Origin: Luteibacter yeojuensis
GTDB lineage: Bacteria > Pseudomonadota > Gammaproteobacteria > Xanthomonadales > Rhodanobacteraceae
Reading direction: 5' to 3'
Assembly (NCBI RefSeq): GCF_011742875.1
Contig: NZ_JAAQTL010000001.1
Location: 620,001-684,000 of the forward strand
Length of the DNA stretch: 64,000 bases
The position numbers and the translations under genes are program-made. Position 1 is the first letter of the stretch. Every line of letters begins with the position of its first letter. Shown piece after piece: positions 25,699-34,383 of this stretch. The notes beneath the pieces are model-generated. The model saw only the letters and a list, made by a program, of their open reading frames with translations, was not told the DNA's origin and did no database searches.

Positions 25699-27267
25699 TT
25701 AATGTGCGGCCGCACCCCCCGCGTTGCCGAACGGCGGCCTGGCGAACCAGAGGATGGGAATGAGCGACAGGAAGAGGATCGCGCAGCCCCAGAAAACGTC
25801 GTTCACCGCCAGCGTTGCCGCCTCGCGCGTCACGAGCTGGTCCATGACCCCCAGCGCCGGCTTGCCCTGGATACCCAGCGCGGTCAGCTTCTGGGTGAAT
25901 GCCGTCGTGGCCGGCGACGCGTGGGTCACGTACTCCGTGAGCGAGGCATGGTGCGAGTCGGTACGGTGCTGCCACAGGGTGACGGTGATGGCGGTCGACA
26001 CGCTCGAGGCCAGCGTGCGGCAGAAGTTCGCCAGGCCCGAAGCCCCCGCGATCTGGTCCGGATTGAGGCCGGAAAGGAAGATCTGGTTGAGCGGGATGAA
26101 GAAGCAGGCGATGGCGATGCCCATGATGAAACGCGGCAGCACGAGCGCGGGGAACGACGCGGCACTGTTGAAGCCCGCGAACCAGAACGAGGTGAAGGCG
26201 AACACGATGAACGCGAAGGTCACCACGGCGCGCAGTTCCAGCCGTTGGATGTTCTTGCCGATGAAGGGCGAGACGATGAAGGCGAGAATGCCCACCGGCG
26301 CGGTGGCGAGGCCGGCCCATGTCGCCGTGTAACCCAGCGTGGTCTGCAACCACAGCGGGAACACCACGTTGATGCCGAAGAAGGCGAGCATGCCCAGCGA
26401 CAGCGCCGTGACGCCGATGGCGAAATTGCGCCGCGCGAAGAGCGAGAGGTCCACCACCGGATGCTTCGCGGTGAGTTCCCAGATCACGAGGAACACCAGC
26501 GCGACAAGGGCGATGAGCCCCAGCGTGAGGATCATCGGGGAAGCGAACCAGTCGTGGTCGTTGCCGTTGTCGAGCATGAATTGCAGGCTGCCCACGCCGA
26601 CCACCAGCAGCCCGAGGCCCACTGTGTCGATCGGCGCCTTCACGATCTTCGTCTCGCGGCGATGCAGGATGCTCCAGGTGACGATGCCGGCGGCCGCACC
26701 TACCGGTACGTTGATGTAGAAAATCCACGGCCAGGAGAAATTGTCGGTGAGGTAGCCGCCGAGGATTGGGCCGAAGATGGGCGCGACCACGACCGTCATC
26801 GCCCACATCGCCAGGGCGATGCCTTGCTTCGTCTTCGGATAGCTCGCCAGCAGCAGCGACAGCGACAAGGCCACCATCGGCCCCGAGCCGGCGCCTTGCA
26901 GGAGACGGAAGATCACCAGCATCGGCATGTTCGAGGCGAGGCCGCAGAGCATCGAGAAGGCCACGAACAGGCCCACCGAGGCGCAGAAGGTCCGCACCTC
27001 GCCGAAGCGCTTGGCCAGCCAGCCGGTGAGCGGCTGCATGATCGCGCTGGCCAGCGCGTACGAGCTGATCGCCCAGGTGCCCTCGCTCGCGCTCACGCCA
27101 AGGCTGCCGGCAATGTGCGGCACCGCGACGTTGACGATGGTCATGTCGAGGATCTCCATGAAGGTGGAGAACGCGACGGCGATCGTCAGCAGGACCAGGG
27201 GGCCGCCGTGCAGCGGCTTCGGTCCGCCGTTGGCGGGGGCGTCGGGGAGGGCGGTGTCGTCGCTCAA
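25699..27267 (-). CDS. emrB: DHA2-family MFS drug exporter (EmrB type)
   Basis: A 522-aa transporter expected to have 14 membrane helices. The LDMTIVNVAVPHIAGSLG motif D1 in helix 1, LAKRFG motif A, LLQGAGSGPM in helix 4 and the GPILGGYLTDNFSWPWIF motif C are diagnostic of the EmrB/QacA branch. It overlaps the emrA-like gene by 4 bases and forms, with it and the outer-membrane factor, a complete tripartite pump. Typical substrates are hydrophobic uncouplers and antibiotics; the actual ones cannot be read from sequence. Confidence 0.92.
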   Translation of the reverse strand: MSDDTALPDAPANGGPKPLHGGPLVLLTIAVAFSTFMEILDMTIVNVAVPHIAGSLGVSASEGTWAISSYALASAIMQPLTGWLAKRFGEVRTFCASVGLFVAFSMLCGLASNMPMLVIFRLLQGAGSGPMVALSLSLLLASYPKTKQGIALAMWAMTVVVAPIFGPILGGYLTDNFSWPWIFYINVPVGAAAGIVTWSILHRRETKIVKAPIDTVGLGLLVVGVGSLQFMLDNGNDHDWFASPMILTLGLIALVALVFLVIWELTAKHPVVDLSLFARRNFAIGVTALSLGMLAFFGINVVFPLWLQTTLGYTATWAGLATAPVGILAFIVSPFIGKNIQRLELRAVVTFAFIVFAFTSFWFAGFNSAASFPALVLPRFIMGIAIACFFIPLNQIFLSGLNPDQIAGASGLANFCRTLASSVSTAITVTLWQHRTDSHHASLTEYVTHASPATTAFTQKLTALGIQGKPALGVMDQLVTREAATLAVNDVFWGCAILFLSLIPILWFARPPFGNAGGAAAH

Positions 27268-28463
27268 GGCGCGTTGGCTCCGAGGTTGGCGCGTACGATG
27301 TCGTCTGCGGCCGCGTCGGCCTTGGCGGCCACGTCCTCATACACGCGGGTCTGCGCGACCGGCACGGTGGACGGTTGCGGCGCGAGCACGTCGCCCTTGT
27401 CGTCCGTGATGTCCACGGTGACCTTGGTCGACAGGCCGATGCGCAGCGGATGCTTGTCCAGGTCCTTCGGATCGAGTGCGATGCGCACGGGCACGCGCTG
27501 CACCACCTTGATCCAGTTGCCTGTGGCGTTCTGCGCCGGGAGCAGCGAGAACGCGCTGCCGGTGCCGGCACCCAGGCCGATCACCTTGCCGTGGTATTCG
27601 ACGTCGCCGCCGTAGATGTCGGATTCGACCTTGGCGGGCTGGCCGATGCGCACGTGGCGCAGCTGGCCTTCCTTGAAGTTGGCATCCACCCAGAGGTCGC
27701 GGAGCGGTACCACGGTCATCAACTGCTGGCCGGGCTGCACGCTGTTGCCCACCTGCACGCCGCGCTGGGCGACGTAGCCGTCGATCGGCGCGACGATGGC
27801 GTTGCGCTGCGCGGCGATCCAGGCCTGGCGGAAGTTGGCGCGCGCCTGCGCCACGGCGGGATTGCCTTCGACATCGCTGCCGTCGACGAGCGCGCGGGCC
27901 GCGTCGGCCTGGCGCTGCGCCGCGTCCAGCGCGGACTGCGCGCTGGTGACGGCGTCGCGTGCGTGCTGCACTTCCTCGGGCGCGACGGCCTTCTCGGCGA
28001 GCAGCGGAAGGCGGCGCTTCAAGTCGTCCTGTGCACGCTTCAGGTCCTGCCGGCGGGCGACGAGCGCCGCGTCCGCGCCGGCCGCCGACTGCGTCTGCTG
28101 GCGCACCTGGCGCACCGCCTGGGCGAGCGCGCTGCCGGCCTTGCGCAGCGCCACGTCGGCGTCGGTCGGATCGAGGCGCACCAGCACCTGTCCGGCATTC
28201 ACGCGCTGCGTGTCGTCGGCATACACGCCCACGACGATACCCGGCACCTGCGCCGAGATGCCCACCTGGTTGCCGCCGACATACGCGTCGTCGGTCGTCT
28301 CCCGCTTGGAGAACACGAACAGCCAGAGCAGGAACCAGACAAGGGCGGCGAGGACGAAGACGACCAGCGCGATGAGGAGCGCGCGGCCACGCTTGCGCTT
28401 GTCCTTCGGGGCGTTGCCGCCGTCGTCCTGGTCGCGCTGCGTATCGTTGGGAGAGGCGCTCAT
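27264..28463 (-). CDS. emrA: EmrA-type membrane fusion protein
   Basis: A 399-aa periplasmic adaptor. A basic N-terminal tail is followed by one membrane helix (about 28-50), a split biotinyl-lipoyl domain (QVPGIVVGVYADDTQRVNAG and NAIVAPIDGYVAQRGVQVGN) and a long helical hairpin rich in Ala, Gln and Arg between them. It links the EmrB pump to the outer-membrane channel. ATG 28463 overlaps the upstream gene by 4 bases. Confidence 0.92.
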   Translation of the reverse strand: MSASPNDTQRDQDDGGNAPKDKRKRGRALLIALVVFVLAALVWFLLWLFVFSKRETTDDAYVGGNQVGISAQVPGIVVGVYADDTQRVNAGQVLVRLDPTDADVALRKAGSALAQAVRQVRQQTQSAAGADAALVARRQDLKRAQDDLKRRLPLLAEKAVAPEEVQHARDAVTSAQSALDAAQRQADAARALVDGSDVEGNPAVAQARANFRQAWIAAQRNAIVAPIDGYVAQRGVQVGNSVQPGQQLMTVVPLRDLWVDANFKEGQLRHVRIGQPAKVESDIYGGDVEYHGKVIGLGAGTGSAFSLLPAQNATGNWIKVVQRVPVRIALDPKDLDKHPLRIGLSTKVTVDITDDKGDVLAPQPSTVPVAQTRVYEDVAAKADAAADDIVRANLGANAP

Positions 28464-29920
28464 GGGCTCATGGCTCCGTCGGTGCTCGATGGGGAGGAAG
28501 ATTCGATGGACTCGGCGCGGTAACCGCCGCCGAGCGCCTTGATGAGGGCCACGTCGGTGGACAGCGCCTGCGCGTGCAACTGGGCGTCCATGTCCTGCTG
28601 CTGGATCAGCGCGGCTTCCGTCGCCAGCGATTCGCGGTCGTCGCGCACGCCGCGTGCGGCGCGGGCGCGGGCACTCGCCAGCAGGGCGTTGGCCGCGTCG
28701 ACCTGGGCGGCCTGCTGGGTACGGCGGCTGGCGAGCTGCTGCGCGCCCAGCGCCTGCGTGGCCACGTCGCGCGCCGCGGCGGCCACGGTGGCGTTGTATT
28801 GCGCCACGGCGGCGTCGAGCTGGGCGCGGCTCACCCCGTGGTTCGCTTCCAGCGCACCGCCTTCGAAGATCGGGAGGTGGATCGCCGGGGCGAGCGAGAA
28901 CACGCGGCTGTCGGCGGAGAACACCTTGTCCATGTCGATGCTCGAGAGGCCGGCCATGGCGCTCAGGCTCACATCCGGGAAGAACTGCGCGCGCGCGGCG
29001 TCCGTCCGGCGCAGCGCGGCTTCCACCTGCCAGCGGCTGGCGGCGATGTCGGGGCGACGCGCCATGAGATCGGTGCCGGCGTCGGAGGGCAGCCCCGGCG
29101 TCACGTCCGGCAGGGCGCGCGGCGCGAGCGCGGGGAGTTCCGCCGGCGAGACGCCGACCAGGGTCGCGATCGATGCGCGACGGATAGCCGCCGAGCCTTG
29201 CAGCGCCACGCGCTGCTGACGGGCGCCGGCCAGTTCGGCGCGTGCCTGTTGCGCCGTGTCCGGCACGTCCACGCCCTGCTTCACGCGCAGCTCGGCGATG
29301 CGCAGCGCGCGTTCGCGCGCGGCGACGAGTGTGTCCGCGAGCGCGATGCGCGCCTCGTCGGCGAGCCAGCCGAAATACGTATCGGCCACCATGGCCTGGA
29401 TGCCGAGCGACGCTGCCGAACGTTCGGCTTCCGCCGCACGCGCGCTGTCGATGGCGGATTCGATCGTGTAGCGCTTCTTGCCCCACCAGTCGAAGTCGTA
29501 GCGGACCTGGATGCCGAGGTCGGCCTGGTTGTACCAGGTAAAACCGAGGAACTGCGACGGGATGAGGCCGTGCTCGCTCATGCGCTGGCGGGTGACCTGG
29601 GCGCTGCCGTCCACGCGCAGGCCGGCCTGTGCCGCCGCGACGAGGATGTTCTGTTCGGCGGAGGAAACGCGGGCACGGGCCTGTGCCAGGTCGGGTGCGC
29701 CGCGCAGCGCCATGTCCATCAGCGAGTCGAGTTGCGGATCGCCGTACACGCGCCACCAGTCGGCGGCCGGCCAGCCCGCGCGCCGGGTCGTCGAGACCCC
29801 GGCGAGCGGCGCGTCGTCGCGCAGGGCCGGCCGGTCGATCTTCGCCGGTACGTGGCAGGCGGCCAACAGCGCGGCGACCGCGCAGGCGAGCAGGGCGGGA
29901 CGGAGCGGTATAGGTGTCAT
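28460..29920 (-). CDS. Outer-membrane efflux lipoprotein (NodT/OprM family)
   Basis: A 486-aa TolC-type channel with an N-terminal signal and lipobox ending at Cys22 (ALLAAC), consistent with an acylated outer-membrane factor. Two repeated halves of helical barrel sequence are visible (MALRGAPDLAQARARVSSAE; ADIAASRWQVEAALRRTDAA). It provides the exit duct of the EmrAB pump. It overlaps the MarR gene and the emrA gene by 4 bases each, so the four genes form one operon. Confidence 0.9.
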   Translation of the reverse strand: MTPIPLRPALLACAVAALLAACHVPAKIDRPALRDDAPLAGVSTTRRAGWPAADWWRVYGDPQLDSLMDMALRGAPDLAQARARVSSAEQNILVAAAQAGLRVDGSAQVTRQRMSEHGLIPSQFLGFTWYNQADLGIQVRYDFDWWGKKRYTIESAIDSARAAEAERSAASLGIQAMVADTYFGWLADEARIALADTLVAARERALRIAELRVKQGVDVPDTAQQARAELAGARQQRVALQGSAAIRRASIATLVGVSPAELPALAPRALPDVTPGLPSDAGTDLMARRPDIAASRWQVEAALRRTDAARAQFFPDVSLSAMAGLSSIDMDKVFSADSRVFSLAPAIHLPIFEGGALEANHGVSRAQLDAAVAQYNATVAAAARDVATQALGAQQLASRRTQQAAQVDAANALLASARARAARGVRDDRESLATEAALIQQQDMDAQLHAQALSTDVALIKALGGGYRAESIESSSPSSTDGAMSP

Positions 29921-30444
29921 GGGGAAACGTCCGGGTCGACCAGCGGGTCGATGTGCAGGGCGAGTTTCTTCAGCAGTCGCTCGAAGGTCTTCCGTTCGTT
30001 CGCATTGAAGCAGGCGAACGATTCGATCAGCGGCGGGAACAGGGGAGGAAGCATCTTGGTGACGAAGCGCCGTCCGGCGGGCGTGATGCGCAGCACCACC
30101 TGGCGCCGGTCATGCGTGGCGTGCGCGCGGGAGATCAGGTCGCGCTTGGCGAGCGCGTTGGCGATCCGCGTCATGTTCGTCGGCTTCTGCTCCGCGAGGG
30201 AGCACAGTTCGCCGGGGCTCGCGGTACCGTCCTCGCTGCTGTAAAGCATCATCAGCGTGCGGAAGTCGCTGTCGTTCAGGCCATAGGGCTTCAGCTTGCT
30301 CTCGAAACTGCGCAGCAGCGCGCCCGCCGTCATCATCAGCATCCGGACGAGGAGCACCTCGGACACCGGCATCTCGGGTGTGCGTTGGGCTACGCGGCCG
30401 ACGCCTTCGTACATGGCCTCGACGTGCGGCTTGAGTTTCGACAT
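29917..30444 (-). CDS. MarR-family regulator of the efflux operon
   Basis: A 175-aa winged-helix repressor. The recognition region SLAEQKPTNMTRIANAL is followed by the wing THDRRQVVLRITPAGRRF, typical of EmrR/MprA-like MarR proteins. It is the first gene of the regulator/channel/adaptor/pump operon and probably represses it until a drug-like ligand binds. A strong inverted repeat lies 12 bases before its ATG. The N-terminal 40 residues are longer than in classic MarR. Confidence 0.9.
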   Translation of the reverse strand: MSKLKPHVEAMYEGVGRVAQRTPEMPVSEVLLVRMLMMTAGALLRSFESKLKPYGLNDSDFRTLMMLYSSEDGTASPGELCSLAEQKPTNMTRIANALAKRDLISRAHATHDRRQVVLRITPAGRRFVTKMLPPLFPPLIESFACFNANERKTFERLLKKLALHIDPLVDPDVSP

Positions 30445-30455
30445 TTCGCTGGCTA

Positions 30456-30475
30456 ATAGTTCGCTGGTGAACTAT
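30456..30475. promoter_or_regulatory. Putative MarR operator
   Basis: A perfect 7-bp inverted repeat, ATAGTTC 30456-30462 and GAACTAT 30469-30475, has a 6-bp centre. It is extended on both sides by weaker GCTGGC/GCTAGC matches (30448-30484). It lies 12-31 bp upstream of the MarR-family start codon, the usual place for an autorepressor site of this family. Confidence 0.75.
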
Positions 30476-30516
30476 CAGGCTAGCAAGGATCTCCCCGCAA
30501 CCGCTAGTGCCGATGT

Positions 30517-31281
30517 TCACAGCTTGAAGAGGGCGATGGCGTTGGCGGTCGTCCGCATGGCGACGTGTTCCTCGGATTCGCCGCGCAGCCGCGCCACGGC
30601 GCTCAGCACGTCGCGCATGTAGGCCGGCTCGTTGCGTTCTCCGCGATGGCGGGAGCAGGGCTGGTCGGGTGCATCGGTCTCCAGCAGCAGCCATTCCAGC
30701 GGCATGTCCGTCACGACACGGTGAATCCGGTGCGCGCGTTCGTAGGTCACTGGTCCGCCGATGCCGATGTGGAAGCCGAGGTCGAACAGCTGCCGGGCCT
30801 GCTCCTCGCTGCCGGAGAAGCTATGAACCACGCCGCGCAGGCCGCCGATGCGGCGCAGGGTGTGAATTACTTCCTCGAACGCGCGCCGCGCATGCACGAT
30901 CACGGGCAGGTCGTGTTCCCTGGCGATGCGCAGCTGGCGCACGAACAGGTCGCGCTGGCGTTGCGGGTCCAGTCCTTCCACGTGGAAATCGAGTCCGATC
31001 TCGCCCACGGCCACCGCCCCGCGGTGCTCCAGCCACCCGGGCAGTTCGTCCAGGTGCTCGTCGCGATGATGGTCCAGGAAGAGGGGGTGCAGGCCGAAGG
31101 CGGCCGAGACTCCCGCGCGCGACGTGGCCAAAAGCTCGACCTTCTCCCAGTTCCCGCGGTCGATCGCCGGTACGATCCAGCGCCGCACGCCGGCCTCGGC
31201 GGAGCGCCCGAACATATCGCCGCGATCGCCGTCGAACGAGCGGTCGTCAAGGTGTGCGTGGGTGTCGACGAGATCGAGCAT
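30517..31281 (-). CDS. tatD: TatD-family metal-dependent hydrolase
   Basis: A 254-aa TIM-barrel hydrolase. The metal ligands are visible: THAH (His8, His10), GEIGLDF, VIVHAR and LLETDAP. Members act as 3'-5' DNases or related phosphohydrolases in DNA repair and protein quality control. ATG 31281 lies within 120 bp of the divergent lipoprotein gene start. Some TatD paralogues (YcfH, YjjV) cannot be separated by sight, so the gene symbol is approximate. Confidence 0.88.
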   Translation of the reverse strand: MLDLVDTHAHLDDRSFDGDRGDMFGRSAEAGVRRWIVPAIDRGNWEKVELLATSRAGVSAAFGLHPLFLDHHRDEHLDELPGWLEHRGAVAVGEIGLDFHVEGLDPQRQRDLFVRQLRIAREHDLPVIVHARRAFEEVIHTLRRIGGLRGVVHSFSGSEEQARQLFDLGFHIGIGGPVTYERAHRIHRVVTDMPLEWLLLETDAPDQPCSRHRGERNEPAYMRDVLSAVARLRGESEEHVAMRTTANAIALFKL

Positions 31282-31396
31282 GTAAGTGTGATGCCTGGAT
31301 GAAGGTCGGCAAGAGTCTAAGGTGTCGTTCAGTTTAACGACTGTCAAATGGGATCGAGGCGGCCGGGGGCCGCCGATCCACAGTGGAGATTTGGGT

Positions 31397-32017
31397 ATGA
31401 GCAGGTTGAAGATTTCCGTCCTGAACGCCGGTTTGGGCGCGGCTTTGGTATTTGGCCTTTCCGCCTGCAACCGCGATGCGAACGCCGACGTGGCCAATAC
31501 GCCCGCTTCGGCAGCCGCTCCCGCCGCGGAGCCGGTGGCGCCGCCGCCGACCGCGTCGGAGCCCGCCGGTCCGAAATATGCACGCGTGGTGAGCGTGGAC
31601 CCCGTCCGTGAGGCGGCCACGGCGCCACGGCGCGAATGCCACGACGAGGTCGTGACCCACCGGGCCCCGGTGAAGGACCAGCACCAGATCGCCGGTACGG
31701 CCATCGGTGCCGTGGCGGGCGGTCTGCTGGGCAACCAGATCGGCGGCGGCAAGGGCCGCACGCTGGCGACGGTGGCCGGTGCGGTGGGCGGCGGCTACGC
31801 CGGCCACGAGATCCAGCAGCGGCGCCAGGAGACCAACACGGTGACGAGCACGGTGCGCAAGTGCAGCACCGTGCCCGGCAGCGGGGGCGACAAGATCGTG
31901 GCCTACGACGTTCGCTACGAATACAACGGCGTGACGCGCTCGGTCCGCATGGACCATGACCCGGGCGATCGCGTGGAAGTGCAGGAAGGCGTCTCGGTGG
32001 TGTCGGACGCCCGTTGA
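31397..32017 (+). CDS. Glycine-zipper 2TM lipoprotein (206 aa)
   Basis: A lipoprotein with lipobox ending at Cys24 (GLSAC), a Pro/Ala-rich linker, then a glycine-zipper transmembrane hairpin (AGTAIGAVAGGLLGNQIGGG and a matching GAVGGGYAGH) of the SlyB/17-kDa antigen family. A C-terminal beta domain follows. Such proteins sit in the outer membrane and affect envelope integrity. It is the first of two adjacent homologues; a third lies at 47,775. Start ATG 31397 gives the complete signal peptide. Confidence 0.88.
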   Translation: MSRLKISVLNAGLGAALVFGLSACNRDANADVANTPASAAAPAAEPVAPPPTASEPAGPKYARVVSVDPVREAATAPRRECHDEVVTHRAPVKDQHQIAGTAIGAVAGGLLGNQIGGGKGRTLATVAGAVGGGYAGHEIQQRRQETNTVTSTVRKCSTVPGSGGDKIVAYDVRYEYNGVTRSVRMDHDPGDRVEVQEGVSVVSDAR

Positions 32018-32045
32018 TCGACTGAACCCCTAGGGAGGACTGTCC

Positions 32046-32513
32046 ATGCACAGCATGGTTCGCAAACTCGGTCTCGTCGCCGCCGCCCTCGCCACGCTGT
32101 CGCTGACGGCGTGCTACGAGCAGCCGCGGCGGGTGTACCGCGACGATAATGTCGCTTATTCCAGCGCGCCGCGAGGATGCGCCCAGTGCGGCGTGGTGGA
32201 CGACGTCGAGCAGGTGTACGTGGAGAAGGGTTCTTCCCCGTTGGGCGCCGTGATCGGTGCCGTCGCCGGCGGCCTCCTCGGCAACACCATCGGCAAGGGC
32301 GATGGCCGTTCCGCGGCGACCGTGGGCGGCGCCGTGGTGGGTGGCGTCGTCGGCAACCAGGTCGGCAAGCGCAACGGTGCCAACGACGTGGCGTTCCGCG
32401 TACGCGTTCGCCTGGACGACGGCCGCTGGGCCACGGTGACGCAGCGGGAGGATCCGCAATTGCGTCGCGGCGATTACGTCGAGGTGCGTGGGGATCGGGT
32501 GTATCGGCGTTAA
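32046..32513 (+). CDS. Glycine-zipper 2TM lipoprotein (155 aa)
   Basis: A shorter paralogue of the upstream gene, 28 bp away and probably co-transcribed. The signal ends at lipobox Cys23 (LSLTAC); the zipper is GAVIGAVAGGLLGNTIGKGD plus GAVVGGVVGNQVGKRNGAN. A CAQCGVVDDVE segment precedes the zipper, matching RCDQCGVVQSIE in the third paralogue at 47,775. The end has a 16-bp sequence duplicated in tandem, and the first copy carries its TAA. Confidence 0.85.
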   Translation: MHSMVRKLGLVAAALATLSLTACYEQPRRVYRDDNVAYSSAPRGCAQCGVVDDVEQVYVEKGSSPLGAVIGAVAGGLLGNTIGKGDGRSAATVGGAVVGGVVGNQVGKRNGANDVAFRVRVRLDDGRWATVTQREDPQLRRGDYVEVRGDRVYRR

Positions 32514-32552
32514 GGTGTATCGGCGTTAAGACGTAAAGACGTCTAAACGCCG
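32498..32552. repeat. 16-bp tandem duplication with downstream hairpin
   Basis: The unit GGTGTATCGGCGTTAA occurs at 32498-32513 and again at 32514-32529, the first copy encoding the last codons and stop of the lipoprotein gene. The second copy is part of a hairpin: CGGCGTT 32521-32527 pairs with AACGCCG 32546-32552, and AGACGT 32529-32534 with ACGTCT 32539-32544, with a 4-nt loop. No T-run follows it directly. Confidence 0.8.
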
Positions 32553-32606
32553 AGGTGCGCGAGAAGGCGCCGGGCTCCTGCGAAGGCGGGAGCCCGGGGA
32601 CTCGAA

Positions 32607-32629
32607 AGCCCGCGCAAGCGGGCTTTTTT
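32607..32629 (+). terminator. Intrinsic terminator after lipoprotein pair
   Basis: The stem AGCCCGC 32607-32613 pairs with GCGGGCT 32618-32624 around a GCAA loop and is followed by a run of six T's (32624-32629). It ends the two-gene glycine-zipper transcript. A-rich sequence on the other side makes a bidirectional role with the leftward hydrolase gene possible. Confidence 0.88.
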
Positions 32630-32644
32630 ATGCACAAAAAAAGA

Positions 32645-32667
32645 CCCTCGTCCGAGGGCCCCTTTTT
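32645..32667. terminator. Hairpin terminator, probably for the cell-wall hydrolase
   Basis: CCCTCG 32645-32650 pairs with CGAGGG 32653-32658; the A-rich run just left (32636-32642) would give a U-tail on the minus strand, and CCCCTTTTT gives one on the plus strand. It lies 58 bases past the stop of the leftward CwlJ-like gene and so probably ends that transcript. Confidence 0.7.
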
Positions 32668-32724
32668 CCCGGAGATCCCAAGCTGCCCGCCTGGATCCCT
32701 TCTCCCCGCAAGTTGTAGCGCGCG

Positions 32725-33159
32725 TCAGTTGACGGCGTAGAACGCGTGTTCCCCGATCTTGCGAACGACCCTGCTGGCGGACCAGCTCGGTGCGACCGCG
32801 ACGGTGGCGAAATGATCGGCCTGCGGAACATAGACGAGGCGTTCGCTCTTCGGCAGGCTCCAGTTGTTCAGGGAGTCGCCGGCGATCTTCCATGCCTTCG
32901 TCCACGCGACGAGATCGTTGACCTCGAAATCCTTCGGCGTGGTGGTGATGGCGAACTGGCGCGGCGCCTTGACGACGTCGCACACGTTGTTGCCGCCCAT
33001 GCCGCGATCGCGGCGCCTGAGGGCGACTTCCGCCACCGCGTACTGGCCGATGGTGGGTTCGCTGCGTGCCTCGAGATATACCGTCGTCGCCAGGCACGTC
33101 TGGTCGGCGAGGTGGCTCGGGAGGACGGACGCCATCCAGAGCAAAGCGGAGAGTTTCAT
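32725..33159 (-). CDS. Cell wall hydrolase, CwlJ/SleB family
   Basis: A 144-aa secreted enzyme with a signal peptide (residues 1-18) and a Hydrolase_2 domain: the catalytic Glu lies in VYLEARSEP, with the conserved GNNVCDVVKAPRQF and HAFYAVN segments. Family members cleave peptidoglycan as lytic transglycosylase-like enzymes; in non-sporing bacteria they take part in wall remodelling. It stands alone and is flanked downstream by terminators. Start ATG 33159 gives the intact signal. Confidence 0.85.
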   Translation of the reverse strand: MKLSALLWMASVLPSHLADQTCLATTVYLEARSEPTIGQYAVAEVALRRRDRGMGGNNVCDVVKAPRQFAITTTPKDFEVNDLVAWTKAWKIAGDSLNNWSLPKSERLVYVPQADHFATVAVAPSWSASRVVRKIGEHAFYAVN

Positions 33160-33264
33160 GTGTTTCTGCCTCCAACGAGCTTTTCCGTCACTTGCGGCTG
33201 GAAAGCCATGGGAGACGTATGAGCGGTAGACGGGCGGGCAGGCCGTTACTACCTGGACCAACCG

Positions 33265-33750
33265 ATGGCATCCGATGAATCGATGAACACGGATGACTCG
33301 GGCGTCACACACTGTGACTGCACTGGGCGGCTGTCCGGAGCCGTCCGGTATAGGGTGTTGGCTCGCGCAGATTCGAGGTGCGCGTCGCTCTTCTCCGGTG
33401 GGGACCGGGTCGCGCCAGAACCGTCATCTTCGACGGATCGTCGCGGGTGTAACCGTGTCGAAACACCACGGCCACGTAAATGGGATCGGCGGAGACTAGT
33501 GGCGCCCTCCGATTTGCGCAAGTGCGCAGGCTGCTCGGTTCAGCTTCGACTCACACACTCGCGTGAACAACTTTTTGCGACGAAGCGCACGTTATGCAGC
33601 GAATGTCGAAAGGAGATGAAGGCGTGCATTGCCGATGTCAAGAGTTTCCTCCTGCGACATCGTGTCGTCGAGTACGACAAGAGTCGTAGGCTTTTCGCCG
33701 ATGCGATCCTGCATCAACACGATGCCCGCCTCTTTTCCGTTAATGCTTAG
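33265..33750 (+). CDS. Uncertain ORF with zinc-ribbon-like cysteines
   Basis: This frame covers most of the 430-bp gap between the hydrolase and ygfZ. It ends within ygfZ on the opposite strand, which argues against it. It could be a real 161-aa protein or a decayed gene. The N-terminal part has an AVRYRVLARADSRC stretch that recalls the start of HNH endonucleases, without the expected histidines. The C-terminal half has two CxxC pairs (KCAGC and LCSEC, about 24 residues apart) that could bind zinc. No good ribosome binding site is seen. Apart from this and weak promoter-like AT stretches I see nothing in 33160-33591. Confidence 0.25.
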   Translation: MASDESMNTDDSGVTHCDCTGRLSGAVRYRVLARADSRCASLFSGGDRVAPEPSSSTDRRGCNRVETPRPRKWDRRRLVAPSDLRKCAGCSVQLRLTHSREQLFATKRTLCSECRKEMKACIADVKSFLLRHRVVEYDKSRRLFADAILHQHDARLFSVNA

Positions 33751-34383
33751 TGCCTGGCCTTCCATGAGTGCGATATCGCCTTCGATGCGTGCCGCATGCA
33801 GATGACGTTTGTGACCGCCGAGGAAGTGCAGGCGCGCGGCGATTTCCTGTCCGGGGAAGCAACCCTTGTCGAATGCGACGGCACCCAGTCGCTCCATCGA
33901 CAACGCCGGCGGAAGCAGTGTGCCTAGTGCGGTATCGGGGAGCCATGCCTGTCCTTTCGCGATGTGTCGCGCGATCCATGCATCGCTTCCCGCCTGCGCA
34001 CCGATGCGCAACGACGCATCGCCTTCGCCGAACACGAGCGTGCCGTCCGCTTCCTCGCGCACGCATCCCTCGTCGAATGCTTCGCCGTCGCTCGCATGCA
34101 ACGTGTCCGAGACCTGGATGTTCACCTTGGAGCGGAAGACGAAGCGCGCCAGATCCTGTGCGAAGGCATGGGCGTCGCCGCCGCGCGGCACGAGGAGGAA
34201 GCGGTCGTCGGCGACGCGTGCCACCTGGAGCAGGGCGCGCACCCGGCCCTTGGGGTCGAGCCAGCCGCTCCACTGCCAGTGGCCGGGGGCCAGGGCGAGC
34301 ACGTCGCTGCTGAGCTGGGCGTTGGCGAAGGCGGCGGCGTCGGGGCCGGCGAGGGCGATCGTACGAGTGGTAGTGCTCGGCAT
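33592..34383 (-). CDS. ygfZ: Folate-dependent protein YgfZ
   Basis: A 263-aa tetrahydrofolate-binding protein of the GcvT-like fold needed for some iron-sulfur enzymes. The signature KGCFPGQE lies at residues 173-180 (family consensus K-G-C-[FY]-x-G-Q-E), including the conserved Cys. ATG 34383 gives the usual N-terminus; longer frames to 34479 run into a region without coding character. It is divergent from the succinate dehydrogenase cluster, itself an iron-sulfur enzyme. Confidence 0.9.
   Translation of the reverse strand: MPSTTTRTIALAGPDAAAFANAQLSSDVLALAPGHWQWSGWLDPKGRVRALLQVARVADDRFLLVPRGGDAHAFAQDLARFVFRSKVNIQVSDTLHASDGEAFDEGCVREEADGTLVFGEGDASLRIGAQAGSDAWIARHIAKGQAWLPDTALGTLLPPALSMERLGAVAFDKGCFPGQEIAARLHFLGGHKRHLHAARIEGDIALMEGQALSINGKEAGIVLMQDRIGEKPTTLVVLDDTMSQEETLDIGNARLHLLSTFAA

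Noticed and set aside
33160..33264. A toxin-antitoxin or defence island in the gap before ygfZ
   Set aside because: No two-gene cassette, nuclease motif or ribosome binding sites could be supported; only one doubtful frame is present.
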